A DNA stretch of 64,000 nt from Desulfitobacterium metallireducens DSM 15288 (lineage in GTDB: Bacteria > Bacillota > Desulfitobacteriia > Desulfitobacteriales > Desulfitobacteriaceae), in contig NZ_CP007032.1 of NCBI RefSeq assembly GCF_000231405.2, forward strand, positions 1,054,001-1,118,000, in the 5' to 3' direction. The notes under the pieces are model-generated. The model searched no databases. It saw nothing but the letters and a program-made list of their open reading frames with translations, and had not been told where the DNA came from. Position numbers and translations under genes: made by a program. Below, piece by piece: positions 36,101-43,933 of the stretch (position 1 is the stretch's first letter; every line of letters begins with the position of its first letter).

Positions 36101-37019
36101 TAAAGTTGCTCAGATTCCTAAACCTAAACAAATCTTTTTTTTCAAAAGCTGTGTAGCGAGTAATAAATATCCGGGTATTGAATCCTGCGGGAAGGAGGCA
36201 CTTGAGATTCTTGGTGTTGAACCGGTAGAATCTGATGAACAGACTTGTTGCGGGGGCTTTGTTACCTTTGCCAATGTGGCTGCTCCTACCGCTTCCATGC
36301 CAGCAGTTGCACGTAACCTTGCTCTTGCTGAGGAAAAGAACCTCGATACCTGTGTTCTCTGCAATGGATGCTGGACGTTTCTTAATGAGTTTGGACATTT
36401 TATGGCCCATAATGAGGAAATCAAGACGAGTATTAATATGATGATGAATATGATGGGCCGAGAATTCAAGGGAACGAGTAATGTTTACCATATTGCTGAG
36501 ATGTTTTATCGGCTTAAAGATGATATCGCCAAGAATGTAAAACGACCGCTTACAGGAGTTAAGATTGCTACACACTATGGTTGCCATTACCTGGGCGGCG
36601 GTAAGTATTCAGCAATTGACGATGCCCAAATGCCAACTTATATGGAAGAATTGATCGAGCTGATGGGAGGGACCGTTGTTCCCTACACTGCTAATCGCGA
36701 GTGCTGTGGTACCGGCTTTACCCAAATTATCAATGGTAAAGATTTATCGCTTGAGCACACCCAGCACAAACTAGATTCTGTTAATGAAGCAGATCCAGAT
36801 CTATTGATCGTTCAATGTCCTTACTGCCATAGTCAGCTTGACCGTGTTCAACAACAGTTGAATTATCGTCAGAATACAAATGATTATCAAACTCCGGTGA
36901 TTCATATTGCTCAGCTTGTGGGGTTAGCCTTGGGACTCGACCTTCCTAAACTTGCCTTTGCAGCCCATATAAGCGGGCGTGAACGGTTGGAAAAAGTTCT
37001 CGACAAGATCGGTCGTTAG
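36087..37019 (+). CDS. HdrB-like CCG-domain protein (first copy)
   Basis: This 310-residue protein is a homologue of the catalytic heterodisulfide-reductase subunit B. It has two cysteine-rich CCG domains: FKSCVASNK, TCCGGF and CNGCWTFL in the first half, and HYGCHYLGGG, ECCGTGF and CPYCHSQLD in the second. In HdrB these bind two non-cubane [4Fe-4S] clusters that act on a disulfide. All motif Cys look present. The substrate here is unlikely to be CoM-S-S-CoB, because no methanogenesis genes are seen. GGAGGG precedes ATG 36087. Confidence 0.9.
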   Translation: MPRLDKVAQIPKPKQIFFFKSCVASNKYPGIESCGKEALEILGVEPVESDEQTCCGGFVTFANVAAPTASMPAVARNLALAEEKNLDTCVLCNGCWTFLNEFGHFMAHNEEIKTSINMMMNMMGREFKGTSNVYHIAEMFYRLKDDIAKNVKRPLTGVKIATHYGCHYLGGGKYSAIDDAQMPTYMEELIELMGGTVVPYTANRECCGTGFTQIINGKDLSLEHTQHKLDSVNEADPDLLIVQCPYCHSQLDRVQQQLNYRQNTNDYQTPVIHIAQLVGLALGLDLPKLAFAAHISGRERLEKVLDKIGR

Positions 37020-37033
37020 AAGGAGGAAAGAAC

Positions 37034-38047
37034 GTGAAGAAAACGTTAGTTATTGGCGGGGGAATAGCTGGAATTACCGCTGCAGAAAAACTTGCTCAAA
37101 ATGGCGGTGAAGTTATCCTTGTTGAAAAGGAAAAAGAACTTGGCGGGAATTTTGCTAAGTTAACCTTCACTTTTCCGGTACTGGGTGATGCAAATTCACT
37201 ACTTAACAAAGAAATTGATACCGCTCAATCTCTTAAGGGAATCGAGATTTTGAAAGAAACAACACTACAGAGTGTCAGCGGAAGTGCTGGGAATTTTACG
37301 GTAGAGCTAAGTACTCCAGCGGGTAAACGATCAGAAAATGTTTCGTCTATTATTGTTGCTCCAGGATTTCATTATATGGAGCCAACAGCCTATACTGAAT
37401 ATTACTATGGCCACAGTCCTAAGGTTGTGACGAGCCTTGAATTCGAGAAGATGGCAGCAGAAGGCCGTTTACCGAAGGGCAAAGCACGAGTGGTTTTTGT
37501 ACACTGTGTTGGCTCTCGGGATAAAGCCAAAGGGTACCGTTATTGCTCAAAAATCTGTTGTTCTTACTCAGCAAAGCATGCCATCATGATGAAGAAAGCA
37601 AATCCAGAATCGAAAAATTATGTTTTCTATATTGATATTCGCGCTTTAGGCAAGGGCTATGAAGAATTTATTCGCTCAGCAATGGAAGAGTACAATGTTC
37701 GCTATATTCGCGGACGTGTTGCCAAAGTGCTCCCTGAAGGAGATAGACTTCTCGTCCGAGCAGAGGATTCTTTAATGGGCAATCCTGTTGAAGTTGAAGC
37801 AGATTTAGTCGTTTTAGCTTCGGCGATGGAGCCGCCCGTGGGTTCACGTGAGCTCGCTCAAATTCTAGGGATTGAGACCGATGAATATGGATTCTTCCAA
37901 GAGATTGAAGCAAACGTTCGTCCCTGTCATTCAACAAAATCGGGAGTATTTTTAGCTGGAAGTTGTACTCAACCCATGGAAATTGCCAGTGCAGTTGCAA
38001 TGGGCGGTTTAGCTGCAACAGAGGCTCTGACTCTGGCACAGCAATAA
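37034..38047 (+). CDS. HdrA-like flavoprotein, short core form
   Basis: This 337-residue protein matches only the thioredoxin-reductase-like FAD core of HdrA. It has VIGGGIAGITAAEKLA at residues 6-21, EKELGGNFAK, VAPGFHYMEP, and a C-terminal FAD motif GVFLAGSCTQPMEIASAV. HCVGSRD followed by YCSKICC supplies the Cys for the [4Fe-4S] cluster bound by HdrA next to FAD. The ferredoxin extensions of methanogen HdrA (about 650 residues) are absent, as in sHdrA of sulfur oxidisers and in QmoA. GTG start with AAGGAGG 8 bases upstream. Confidence 0.9.
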   Translation: MKKTLVIGGGIAGITAAEKLAQNGGEVILVEKEKELGGNFAKLTFTFPVLGDANSLLNKEIDTAQSLKGIEILKETTLQSVSGSAGNFTVELSTPAGKRSENVSSIIVAPGFHYMEPTAYTEYYYGHSPKVVTSLEFEKMAAEGRLPKGKARVVFVHCVGSRDKAKGYRYCSKICCSYSAKHAIMMKKANPESKNYVFYIDIRALGKGYEEFIRSAMEEYNVRYIRGRVAKVLPEGDRLLVRAEDSLMGNPVEVEADLVVLASAMEPPVGSRELAQILGIETDEYGFFQEIEANVRPCHSTKSGVFLAGSCTQPMEIASAVAMGGLAATEALTLAQQ

Positions 38048-38076
38048 GGTAGTGAATCTGTAAGGAAGTGAATTGG

Positions 38077-38490
38077 ATGCGCTTACGTATTCATGAAGAT
38101 GGAATTCGGAATGAGGTCGAAGCAGGGATCCAAAGAACTCTAACGGCTTGTCTTCAATGCTCAAAGTGTGGAGGGGGCTGTGCTCATACTGAAGAGTTCG
38201 ATCTTACGCCACGACAAGTCATCGAATCATTGTTAGACTGTCAGGATGATCAGGTTTTAGACAGTCGAACCATTTGGCTATGCGGACAAAATTGTTCTGG
38301 ATGTCAGATAATCTGCCCAGTGGGGCTGCCCCTAAATGAAATCATGGCAGTGCTTAGAGTAGAGGCGGATAAACGGGGTATTGAGCCGAAATATCAACAA
38401 CCGTCGCTGATCTATCATAAATTTAACCACTGTGCGAAACACCGAAGAGAGGGTGAAGCGAGTGAAAGTATGGATGGACGAGAAGCATAG
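38077..38490 (+). CDS. Small HdrC-like Cys protein between hdrA and hdrC2
   Basis: This 137-residue protein has two Cys clusters: CLQCSKCGGGC near residues 26-36, and CGQNCSGCQIICP near 69-81. The first lacks the usual Pro after the fourth Cys and the second has a variant spacing (CxxxCxxCxxxC), so it is an HdrC relative that may bind one normal and one atypical cluster. ATG 38077 follows AAGGAA by 10 bases. The gene occupies the place held by a hypothetical gene in published sHdr loci. It overlaps the next gene by 29 bases. Confidence 0.75.
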   Translation: MRLRIHEDGIRNEVEAGIQRTLTACLQCSKCGGGCAHTEEFDLTPRQVIESLLDCQDDQVLDSRTIWLCGQNCSGCQIICPVGLPLNEIMAVLRVEADKRGIEPKYQQPSLIYHKFNHCAKHRREGEASESMDGREA

Positions 38491-39046
38491 CTTCTTGGAA
38501 GAGGTTGAAGCCCGTAGTGGGCAGAAGATTCAGGAATGTTACCAATGCAGTAAATGTTCAGGAGGATGCCCATTTTCTGGGATTATGGACTATGCTCCAA
38601 ATTCCATTTTGGAAATGATTGTTTATAATATGAAAGACCAATTACTTTCAAGTAAAGCAATTCAGATGTGTATTCAATGTGGAACATGTGGAGCTCAATG
38701 TCCAGCGGGTTTTGAACTTTATGAAGTTATGAATGTCCTGAGGGCGATGGCAAAAGAAGATGGATATACCACAAATGAGAAAAAAATTCCTAAAATGAAT
38801 GGTATTTTTCTTGGCGAAGTGAGGAACATTGGGCGTATGCATGAAGTAAATTTGATGCTCAAAAATATGCTCAAGCAAGGCCAATTTGTGAAGGATGCAG
38901 TTTCCTTAATCCCGATTGGACCGCCTATGTTTTTAAGAGGAATTATGGGACCGGGCGATATACTGCCCCATAAGATTGAAGGGCAACGTGCTGTAGCTAA
39001 GATCTTTGAGAATGTCGAGAAAATGCAAGGGGGACATGCAAGATGA
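38462..39046 (+). CDS. HdrC-like 4Fe-4S protein (second copy)
   Basis: This 194-residue HdrC homologue has two standard [4Fe-4S] motifs, CYQCSKCSGGCP near residues 27-38 and CIQCGTCGAQCP near 67-78. It lacks the Cys-rich tail of the first copy, so the two are not simple duplicates. I favour GTG 38462 with GAGAGGG 8 bases upstream; the open frame begins at 38432. Its stop overlaps the start of hdrB2 (ATGA), which indicates coupled translation. Confidence 0.88.
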   Translation: MKVWMDEKHSFLEEVEARSGQKIQECYQCSKCSGGCPFSGIMDYAPNSILEMIVYNMKDQLLSSKAIQMCIQCGTCGAQCPAGFELYEVMNVLRAMAKEDGYTTNEKKIPKMNGIFLGEVRNIGRMHEVNLMLKNMLKQGQFVKDAVSLIPIGPPMFLRGIMGPGDILPHKIEGQRAVAKIFENVEKMQGGHAR

Positions 39047-39909
39047 AAACTGGATACTTCCCGGGGTGCTCCCTTCATTCCACCGCTAAAAACTATGAAT
39101 CTTCAACTCAAGCCGTGCTAAAAACATTAGGGGTTCAACTCGAAGAAATTCCAGATTGGAACTGCTGTGGATCAACTCCTGCGCATCAAACAGATCATCT
39201 TTTAGCATTGTCTCTATCTGCCCGTAATTTAGCCTTAGCCGAAAAAGCTGGAATGAAAGATGTTATGGCTCCATGTGCAGCTTGTTTTAATCATTTGCGT
39301 ACTGCTGAGGTGGAATGTGCTAAGGATAAAAAAATTCATCAAGAAGTTCAAAAAGCGATTGAAATGAAGTATAATAATCAAGTTCACGTCGTTAACATTC
39401 TTGAACTCTTAGTCGATCGAATTGGAATTCAGAATATCGGCAAAAAAGTTAAAAAACCGTTATCAGGATTGAAAGTTGCACCCTATTACGGATGTATGTT
39501 AACTCGCCCTGCGAAAATTGCCCAGTTCGATGATCCCATTAATCCACAAAGCATGGATCGTTTATTAGAAACCCTGGGGGCAGAAGTTGTTACATGGGGA
39601 GCGAAAACAGACTGTTGTGGCGCGGCTCATGTGTTAACTCGACAAGAGGTTGTTATTGAACTGACTGGACGAATCGTCCATCAGGCGAAGGAAGCGCAAG
39701 CTGACGTTATTGCAACAGCATGCCCTATGTGCATGTCTAATCTGGATTTGCGGCAAACTGCAGTTGAAAAATCCACAGGTAAAGAAACTAAAGTCCCGGT
39801 TATGTATATTACAGAACTTTTGGGAATGGCTTTTGGAATTCCAAATTCAGAGTTGGGAACACGTAAACATGTCGTGAGTACTGCGGCAGTGACTGCTAAA
39901 ATTAGTTAA
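39043..39909 (+). CDS. HdrB-like CCG-domain protein (second copy)
   Basis: This 288-residue HdrB homologue has two CCG domains: YFPGCSLHSTA, NCCGS and CAACFNHL, then YYGCMLTRP, DCCGAA and CPMCMSNLD. It is closer to the classical HdrB layout (FPGCS start) than the first copy, whose start is degenerate. Two different HdrB subunits around a single HdrA is the arrangement of sHdr. It is the last hdr gene and is followed by an XRE regulator 32 bases on. Confidence 0.9.
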   Translation: MKTGYFPGCSLHSTAKNYESSTQAVLKTLGVQLEEIPDWNCCGSTPAHQTDHLLALSLSARNLALAEKAGMKDVMAPCAACFNHLRTAEVECAKDKKIHQEVQKAIEMKYNNQVHVVNILELLVDRIGIQNIGKKVKKPLSGLKVAPYYGCMLTRPAKIAQFDDPINPQSMDRLLETLGAEVVTWGAKTDCCGAAHVLTRQEVVIELTGRIVHQAKEAQADVIATACPMCMSNLDLRQTAVEKSTGKETKVPVMYITELLGMAFGIPNSELGTRKHVVSTAAVTAKIS

Positions 39910-39941
39910 AATATTATACGAAGATAAGGAAGGGTATTACT

Positions 39942-40337
39942 ATGTCTTTGAGTAGAGAGCTGAATGAGAATGCACCTTATTTCGAAATTGGCCGCTATAT
40001 CAATCAATGCAGAGTAAAAAGAGGAGTTTCACTTCAGCATCTCAGTGTACGATTAGGGGTGAATCCATCCTATCTGCGTGAGGTTGAACGGGGAGAGCGA
40101 GTTCCGAGCGATGAATTTATTCGGAGTTTAACTGAAAACTGTGATCTTGATGAGAACTATATTTTTAGTTGTCTAGGTAAATCACCTCTGATCGCCCGTG
40201 AGGAACTGGATCACCATGCTATCTTACAAGAAACGCTCAAAGAGATTGGAATGTCCGAGCTATCTGAACAACAGAAAGAAGAACTTTATCAAAAGTTTTC
40301 TGCAATTGCGGAATCTGCATTAATAAAAAATATATAA
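39942..40337 (+). CDS. XRE-family transcriptional regulator
   Basis: This 131-residue protein has an N-terminal Cro/C1-type helix-turn-helix (residues 18-75, VSLQHLSVRLGVNPSYLREVERGERVPS, quoted here in outline). A helical C-terminal part probably serves dimerisation, and there is no recognisable ligand domain. It follows hdrB2 with AAGGAAGGG as ribosome site and ends at a long terminator, so it closes the hdr operon and may regulate it. No target sites were identified. Confidence 0.88.
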   Translation: MSLSRELNENAPYFEIGRYINQCRVKRGVSLQHLSVRLGVNPSYLREVERGERVPSDEFIRSLTENCDLDENYIFSCLGKSPLIAREELDHHAILQETLKEIGMSELSEQQKEELYQKFSAIAESALIKNI

Positions 40338-40396
40338 AAAATACAACAAAAACTGCGTGTAATTTTTGAGTTACACGCAGTTTTTGTTGTATTTTT
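40337..40396. terminator. Very long hairpin terminator closing the hdr operon
   Basis: A 26-bp perfect inverted repeat (40337-40362 and 40371-40396) has an 8-nt loop. The core is ACTGCGTGTAA/TTACACGCAGT, and the outer arms are A/T-rich. Confidence 0.92.
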
Positions 40397-40430
40397 GCTT
40401 TATTTCGGTATCTAATTTCCTATAATATAA

Positions 40431-40490
40431 TTGACAAAAAAGGAGGTATCCTATATATTATAAATATAGTATATATACCCCCCGGGGGTT
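40431..40490 (+). promoter_or_regulatory. Promoter and CstR-type dyad before the Trx-TrxR fusion gene
   Basis: TTGACA (40431-40436) and TATATT (40454-40459) with a 17-base spacer form a good sigma-A promoter. Just past the expected start point lies TACCC-CCCGG-GGGTT (40476-40490), a GC-tract dyad with A/T flanks of the kind bound by CsoR/CstR repressors. Its placement would block initiation or early elongation. Confidence 0.65.
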
Positions 40491-40511
40491 AGGCGTTAAG
40501 GAGCGAAAAAA

Positions 40512-41792
40512 ATGAGCGATAAAATTTTGCATCTATCTACAGAAGAGTTTGACCATGAATTGAAAAGTTATAAAGGGTTACTCGTACTTGATTTCTTTTC
40601 GGAGGATTGTCCACCATGTGCACAATTAGCTCCGATTTACGAGAGAATGGCTGAAAAGTTTCTGCAGGTCAAGTTTGTTAAGATGATGCGCCAAGAGCAT
40701 CGTCCATTAGCAGAACGGTTTAGTGTAAAAGGAAGTCCAACTGTCCTTTTCTTTGAAAACGGGCAAGAAGTTGGGAATAGATTAACCGGATATATTGCAA
40801 AATCCCAAATGCGAATAGCACTGGAAAAGCTTCTTGGGATTGAACCAGAAGAAATCAAAAAAGAAGTTGTTGAAGCCGATGTACTTGTTTTAGGCGGAGG
40901 TCCGGCAGGATTAACTACAGCGATTTATGCTTCTCGTTCTAGATTACGGACGATTGTGATTGAAGAAGGGATTGCTGGTGGTCAAGCCGCAACAACGTAT
41001 CATATCGCGAATTATCCAGGGACGCCGGGAACGCTTGGCGGTAAAGTTCTCATGGAAAATATGATCACCCAAGCGAAGAGCTTTGGAACTGAAATTCATG
41101 ATCTTAAAGAAGTGTTTAGTATTGATTTAAATGGTAAAACAAAGGAGATTGTTACTGAAGACACAGTTTATCATGCTCCGGTAGTAGTGATTGCAACTGG
41201 TGCAGAATCCCGTCGTCTTCCAGCAGAAGGAGAAGCAGACTTCCGAGGGAATGGAGTTCACTATTGTGCAACCTGTGATGGAGCTATGTACCAAGATGCT
41301 GACAACGTTATCGTTGTCGGTGGAGGTAATTCAGCTGTAGAGGAAGCAGTTTATCTTACTAAATTTGCGAAGCATGTGACAATTCTTCATCAATTTGATC
41401 ATTTCCAAGCATCGAAGACTGCTCAAGAAGAAGCTGCAGCGAATGATAAAATCAGTGTCATTTGGGATTCAGAAGTGCGTTCGCTTCTTGGTGAAAAGCA
41501 TTTGACGGGAGTGAAAATCCAAAATGTCAAGACACATGAAGAGAGCAAAGTTGAAGCAAATGGTGTTTTTGTGTATATTGGCATGCAACCTCGGACCCAA
41601 CTCTTAAAAGATCAATTAAAAATTAACGATTGGGGTTATATTGAATCTGATAGTGAGATGAGGACGAATATTGAAGGCGTTTTTGTCGCTGGCGATGTAC
41701 GGAGTAAGACTGTTCGCCAAGTTGCTACAGCCGTTGGAGATGGAGCTGTTGCAGCTGTTAACGCGGAACGTTATTTAGCCTCTCATAAGTAA
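40512..41792 (+). CDS. Thioredoxin-thioredoxin reductase fusion
   Basis: This 426-residue protein has an N-terminal thioredoxin (residues 1-108, active site EDCPPCAQL rather than WCGPC). A thioredoxin-reductase flavoprotein follows (residues 118-426), with FAD motif VLVLGGGPAGLTTAIYA and redox site CATCDGAMY. The pyridine-nucleotide motif VVGGGNSAVEEA is intact. The segment that normally reads HRRDxFRA is HQFDHFQA, however, so the arginines that hold the NADPH phosphate are missing and NADH or another donor is possible. AAGGAG precedes the ATG. Confidence 0.92.
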   Translation: MSDKILHLSTEEFDHELKSYKGLLVLDFFSEDCPPCAQLAPIYERMAEKFLQVKFVKMMRQEHRPLAERFSVKGSPTVLFFENGQEVGNRLTGYIAKSQMRIALEKLLGIEPEEIKKEVVEADVLVLGGGPAGLTTAIYASRSRLRTIVIEEGIAGGQAATTYHIANYPGTPGTLGGKVLMENMITQAKSFGTEIHDLKEVFSIDLNGKTKEIVTEDTVYHAPVVVIATGAESRRLPAEGEADFRGNGVHYCATCDGAMYQDADNVIVVGGGNSAVEEAVYLTKFAKHVTILHQFDHFQASKTAQEEAAANDKISVIWDSEVRSLLGEKHLTGVKIQNVKTHEESKVEANGVFVYIGMQPRTQLLKDQLKINDWGYIESDSEMRTNIEGVFVAGDVRSKTVRQVATAVGDGAVAAVNAERYLASHK

Positions 41793-41885
41793 GGCATCAA
41801 TACTGTTTGTCCAAAGCTCACACGAATAAAATCCTAAGATTGGGGAAAACTTCACAGAGATTTTCGATTTTAGGAGGCTATTTAA

Positions 41886-42044
41886 ATGAACATTGAGTTG
41901 ACGAAAGATGAAGTCGAGATTTTATTGAAATCAGGGAGGCATTGTCTAGGCACTTGTGAAGAAGGTGGACCAGGTCAAGAATGTCCGGATTGCCAGAGGT
42001 TACAGCAAGTGATGGATAAATTGAAAGCCGGAGTGAGTGAATAA
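41886..42044 (+). CDS. Small Cys-rich protein, 52 aa
   Basis: This short protein (MNIELTKDEVEILLK and onwards) has four Cys at positions 20, 24, 33 and 36 (HCLGTC and CPDC), a likely zinc or Fe-S site between two helices. AGGAGG precedes the ATG. Its TAA stop overlaps the ATG of the following flavoprotein gene (TAATG), so the two are tightly coupled. It could be a redox partner or metal-binding chaperone of that reductase (inference from coupling). I do not recognise the family. Confidence 0.72.
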   Translation: MNIELTKDEVEILLKSGRHCLGTCEEGGPGQECPDCQRLQQVMDKLKAGVSE

Positions 42045-42928
42045 TGTTAGAAAACTTTCAATTTAAATCACATTATGAGTTAGCGATTGTAGGATGTGGG
42101 CCCGCAGGTATGGCGGCAGCTCTTAATGCGAAAATTAGGAACCGAGATTTTATCTTTTTGGGGTCTGAGTTGTGTAGTCCCAAACTCTCTAAATCACCTC
42201 AAGTAGATAATTTTTTGGGATTTCCCGAAATCAAAGGGGAAGAATTACGACAGCGGTTTTTAGACCATTTAAAACAAAAGGAAATAATAATCGTCCCTTG
42301 GAAGGTCGCTAATATTTATCCTGGGCCTCCGTTTACTTTGATCGGTAAGGATCAGTCGTTTGAAGCAGATGCAGTAATTCTGGCAACCGGCGTCTCAGTT
42401 CAGAAATTAGTACCTGGAGAAGCCGAATTTTTGGGCCGTGGTGTTGGGTATTGCGCCACCTGTGATGGTCCGCTTTATAAAGGGAAAACAGTTGCAATTA
42501 TTTCTTATGACAAGGAAGGGGAGACTGAGGCAAACTTTATGGCGGATATTTGCTCTACGGTCTACTACATCCCTTTCTATAAAGAAGTTGGGGAACTGGA
42601 TGAACGGATTATTCAGAAGAAGGATAAGGTCAGAGAAATCAAAGGAAATCAGCATGCTGAGACACTTGTGCTCGGGCAGGAGGATCTGAAGGTTGACGGC
42701 GTTTTCCTTTTACGGGATAATTTGCCTGCAGAGCAATTGGTGCCAGATCTACAGATGGAAAAGGGCTCTGTTTCAGTAAACCACCATTTAGAAACGAACA
42801 TTCCGGGTTTGTTTGCGGCAGGCGATTGCACGGGTCAACCTTATCAGCTGATAAAAGCGGCTGGTGAGGGTGGCACTGCATCCCTCCAAGCTATAAAATA
42901 TCTCGATGAACTAAAAAAAGAGAAATAA
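42044..42928 (+). CDS. Thioredoxin-reductase-like flavoprotein lacking the NADPH motif
   Basis: This 294-residue TrxR homologue keeps the FAD-binding VGCGPAGMAAALNA, the redox-active YCATCDGPLYKG near residues 142-153 and the C-terminal FAD motif GLFAAGDCTGQPYQ. The nucleotide-binding glycine motif is replaced by AIISYDKEGETEANF, and no HRRxxxR is seen. Such enzymes include ferredoxin-dependent flavin thioredoxin reductases, which do not use NADPH. A ferredoxin gene lies at 45585. Physiological donor and acceptor are inferred. Confidence 0.88.
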   Translation: MLENFQFKSHYELAIVGCGPAGMAAALNAKIRNRDFIFLGSELCSPKLSKSPQVDNFLGFPEIKGEELRQRFLDHLKQKEIIIVPWKVANIYPGPPFTLIGKDQSFEADAVILATGVSVQKLVPGEAEFLGRGVGYCATCDGPLYKGKTVAIISYDKEGETEANFMADICSTVYYIPFYKEVGELDERIIQKKDKVREIKGNQHAETLVLGQEDLKVDGVFLLRDNLPAEQLVPDLQMEKGSVSVNHHLETNIPGLFAAGDCTGQPYQLIKAAGEGGTASLQAIKYLDELKKEK

Positions 42929-42953
42929 GGAAAATGAGGGCTTAGAACGTTAT

Positions 42954-42968
42954 AACCCGTTGAGGGTT
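42954..42968 (+). promoter_or_regulatory. Possible CstR-type dyad before the methyltransferase gene
   Basis: AACCC-GTTGA-GGGTT has the same 5-5-5 layout as the stronger sites at 40476 and 61456, but AA replaces TA at the edge. No good promoter is visible beside it, and it may simply be a weak hairpin. Confidence 0.3.
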
Positions 42969-42981
42969 GGGGGGAACAGTT

Positions 42982-43611
42982 GTGTCGACTTTCGAGATTG
43001 TGAAAAGGTATACAGAAGAAAATATTAATTCCAATTTAAGTTGCGGTGGGAACATTCAATATTTGGAGCTAATAGAAGGTGAAAAGGTTCTTGACCTAGG
43101 ATGTGGCCGAGGCGGAGAAACGCTAGAAGCATCAAAGCATGTGGGCAGTAGTGGTTTTGCATGGGGGCTCGATTTAACTCCGCGGATGATTCAACTCGCT
43201 CAGGAACGAGCCAAGCAAGAGCAAGTTGAAAATGTTGATTTCCTAGTAGCTTCAATGGATCAAATTCCCTTAGAAGACAATAGCTTAGATGCTGTCCTCA
43301 GTAATTGTGCGATTAACCATGTTGAGGATAAAGTTACAGTCTATCGTGAGATTTATCGTGTGCTCAAACGGGGTGGGCGTTTTGTGGTTTCAGATATCAT
43401 GACTGAACAGCCCTTGCCCCAAGAGATTAGAGAAGATCCAGAAGCAATTGCAGACTGTTTTGGGGGAGCAATCACAATTCAGGAGTATGAAAATGTTTTA
43501 AAGAATGCAGGCTTTTCCCAAGTCGAAGTGTTTAAAGAACGGCGCTATATGAAAAACGGTTATGAAATGATTAGTCGTACTTTTCAAGGATATAAAGAAC
43601 CTATACTTTAG
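42982..43611 (+). CDS. ArsM-like SAM-dependent methyltransferase
   Basis: This 209-residue class I methyltransferase has SAM motif I VLDLGCGRGGETLEA, LDLTPRM, and the post-motif LSNCAINHVEDK. Cys at about 21, 96 and 148 (LSCGG, SNCAIN, ADCFGG) match the placement of conserved Cys in arsenite methyltransferase-like enzymes. It is shorter than ArsM and may act on another soft nucleophile. GTG 42982 follows GGGGGGA. It is immediately upstream of the five-Cys peptide and the radical SAM gene, so peptide methylation is a possible alternative. Confidence 0.8.
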   Translation: MSTFEIVKRYTEENINSNLSCGGNIQYLELIEGEKVLDLGCGRGGETLEASKHVGSSGFAWGLDLTPRMIQLAQERAKQEQVENVDFLVASMDQIPLEDNSLDAVLSNCAINHVEDKVTVYREIYRVLKRGGRFVVSDIMTEQPLPQEIREDPEAIADCFGGAITIQEYENVLKNAGFSQVEVFKERRYMKNGYEMISRTFQGYKEPIL

Positions 43612-43648
43612 GCAAAAAGATTAAAATTATGAAGGGGGGTGAGCGTTA

Positions 43649-43759
43649 ATGCGTCCAATTACTTCAACATCGTCAACTTGCTGTAACACAAGTCTAGCAC
43701 TTACAGTTGCACAATGTTGCTCGAAGTCTTCCCAAATCGTCGCGGGTTGCCACGACTAA
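43649..43759 (+). CDS. Five-cysteine short peptide, candidate RiPP precursor
   Basis: This 36-residue peptide starts MRPITSTSST and contains CCNTSLALTVAQCC, a third part SKSSQIVAG, and ends CHD. Cys lie at 11, 12, 23, 24 and 34. Six Ser and five Thr surround the Cys, which are the usual thioether or sactionine partners. The ribosome site GGGGGGTGAG is very strong. It lies directly in front of a radical SAM/SPASM enzyme and behind a methyltransferase. No double-Gly or Met leader cleavage site is seen, so the leader would be very short, which weakens the RiPP reading. Confidence 0.6.
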   Translation: MRPITSTSSTCCNTSLALTVAQCCSKSSQIVAGCHD

Positions 43760-43765
43760 TTAAGT

Positions 43766-43847
43766 GGCGGCAGAGAAAGTCTGCCGCCTTTTCCACACTG
43801 CGCATCAGCGATTTATTTATCGCTAAGCTCGGCACAAGCCGAGTTTT
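43766..43847 (+). terminator. Two tandem hairpins between peptide and maturase genes
   Basis: GGCGGCAGA/TCTGCCGCC with loop GAAAG, followed by TTTT (43766-43792), and CTCGGC/GCCGAG with loop ACAA, followed by TTTT (43828-43847). They would let the peptide be made in large excess over the downstream enzyme. Confidence 0.85.
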
Positions 43848-43933
43848 CTTCATATCATGATATTTCCTATTGAGGAAATTGATATACGAATAAAGAATAA
43901 AACGAAATTTGTTTATGAGAAAAGGGTGGGGAA

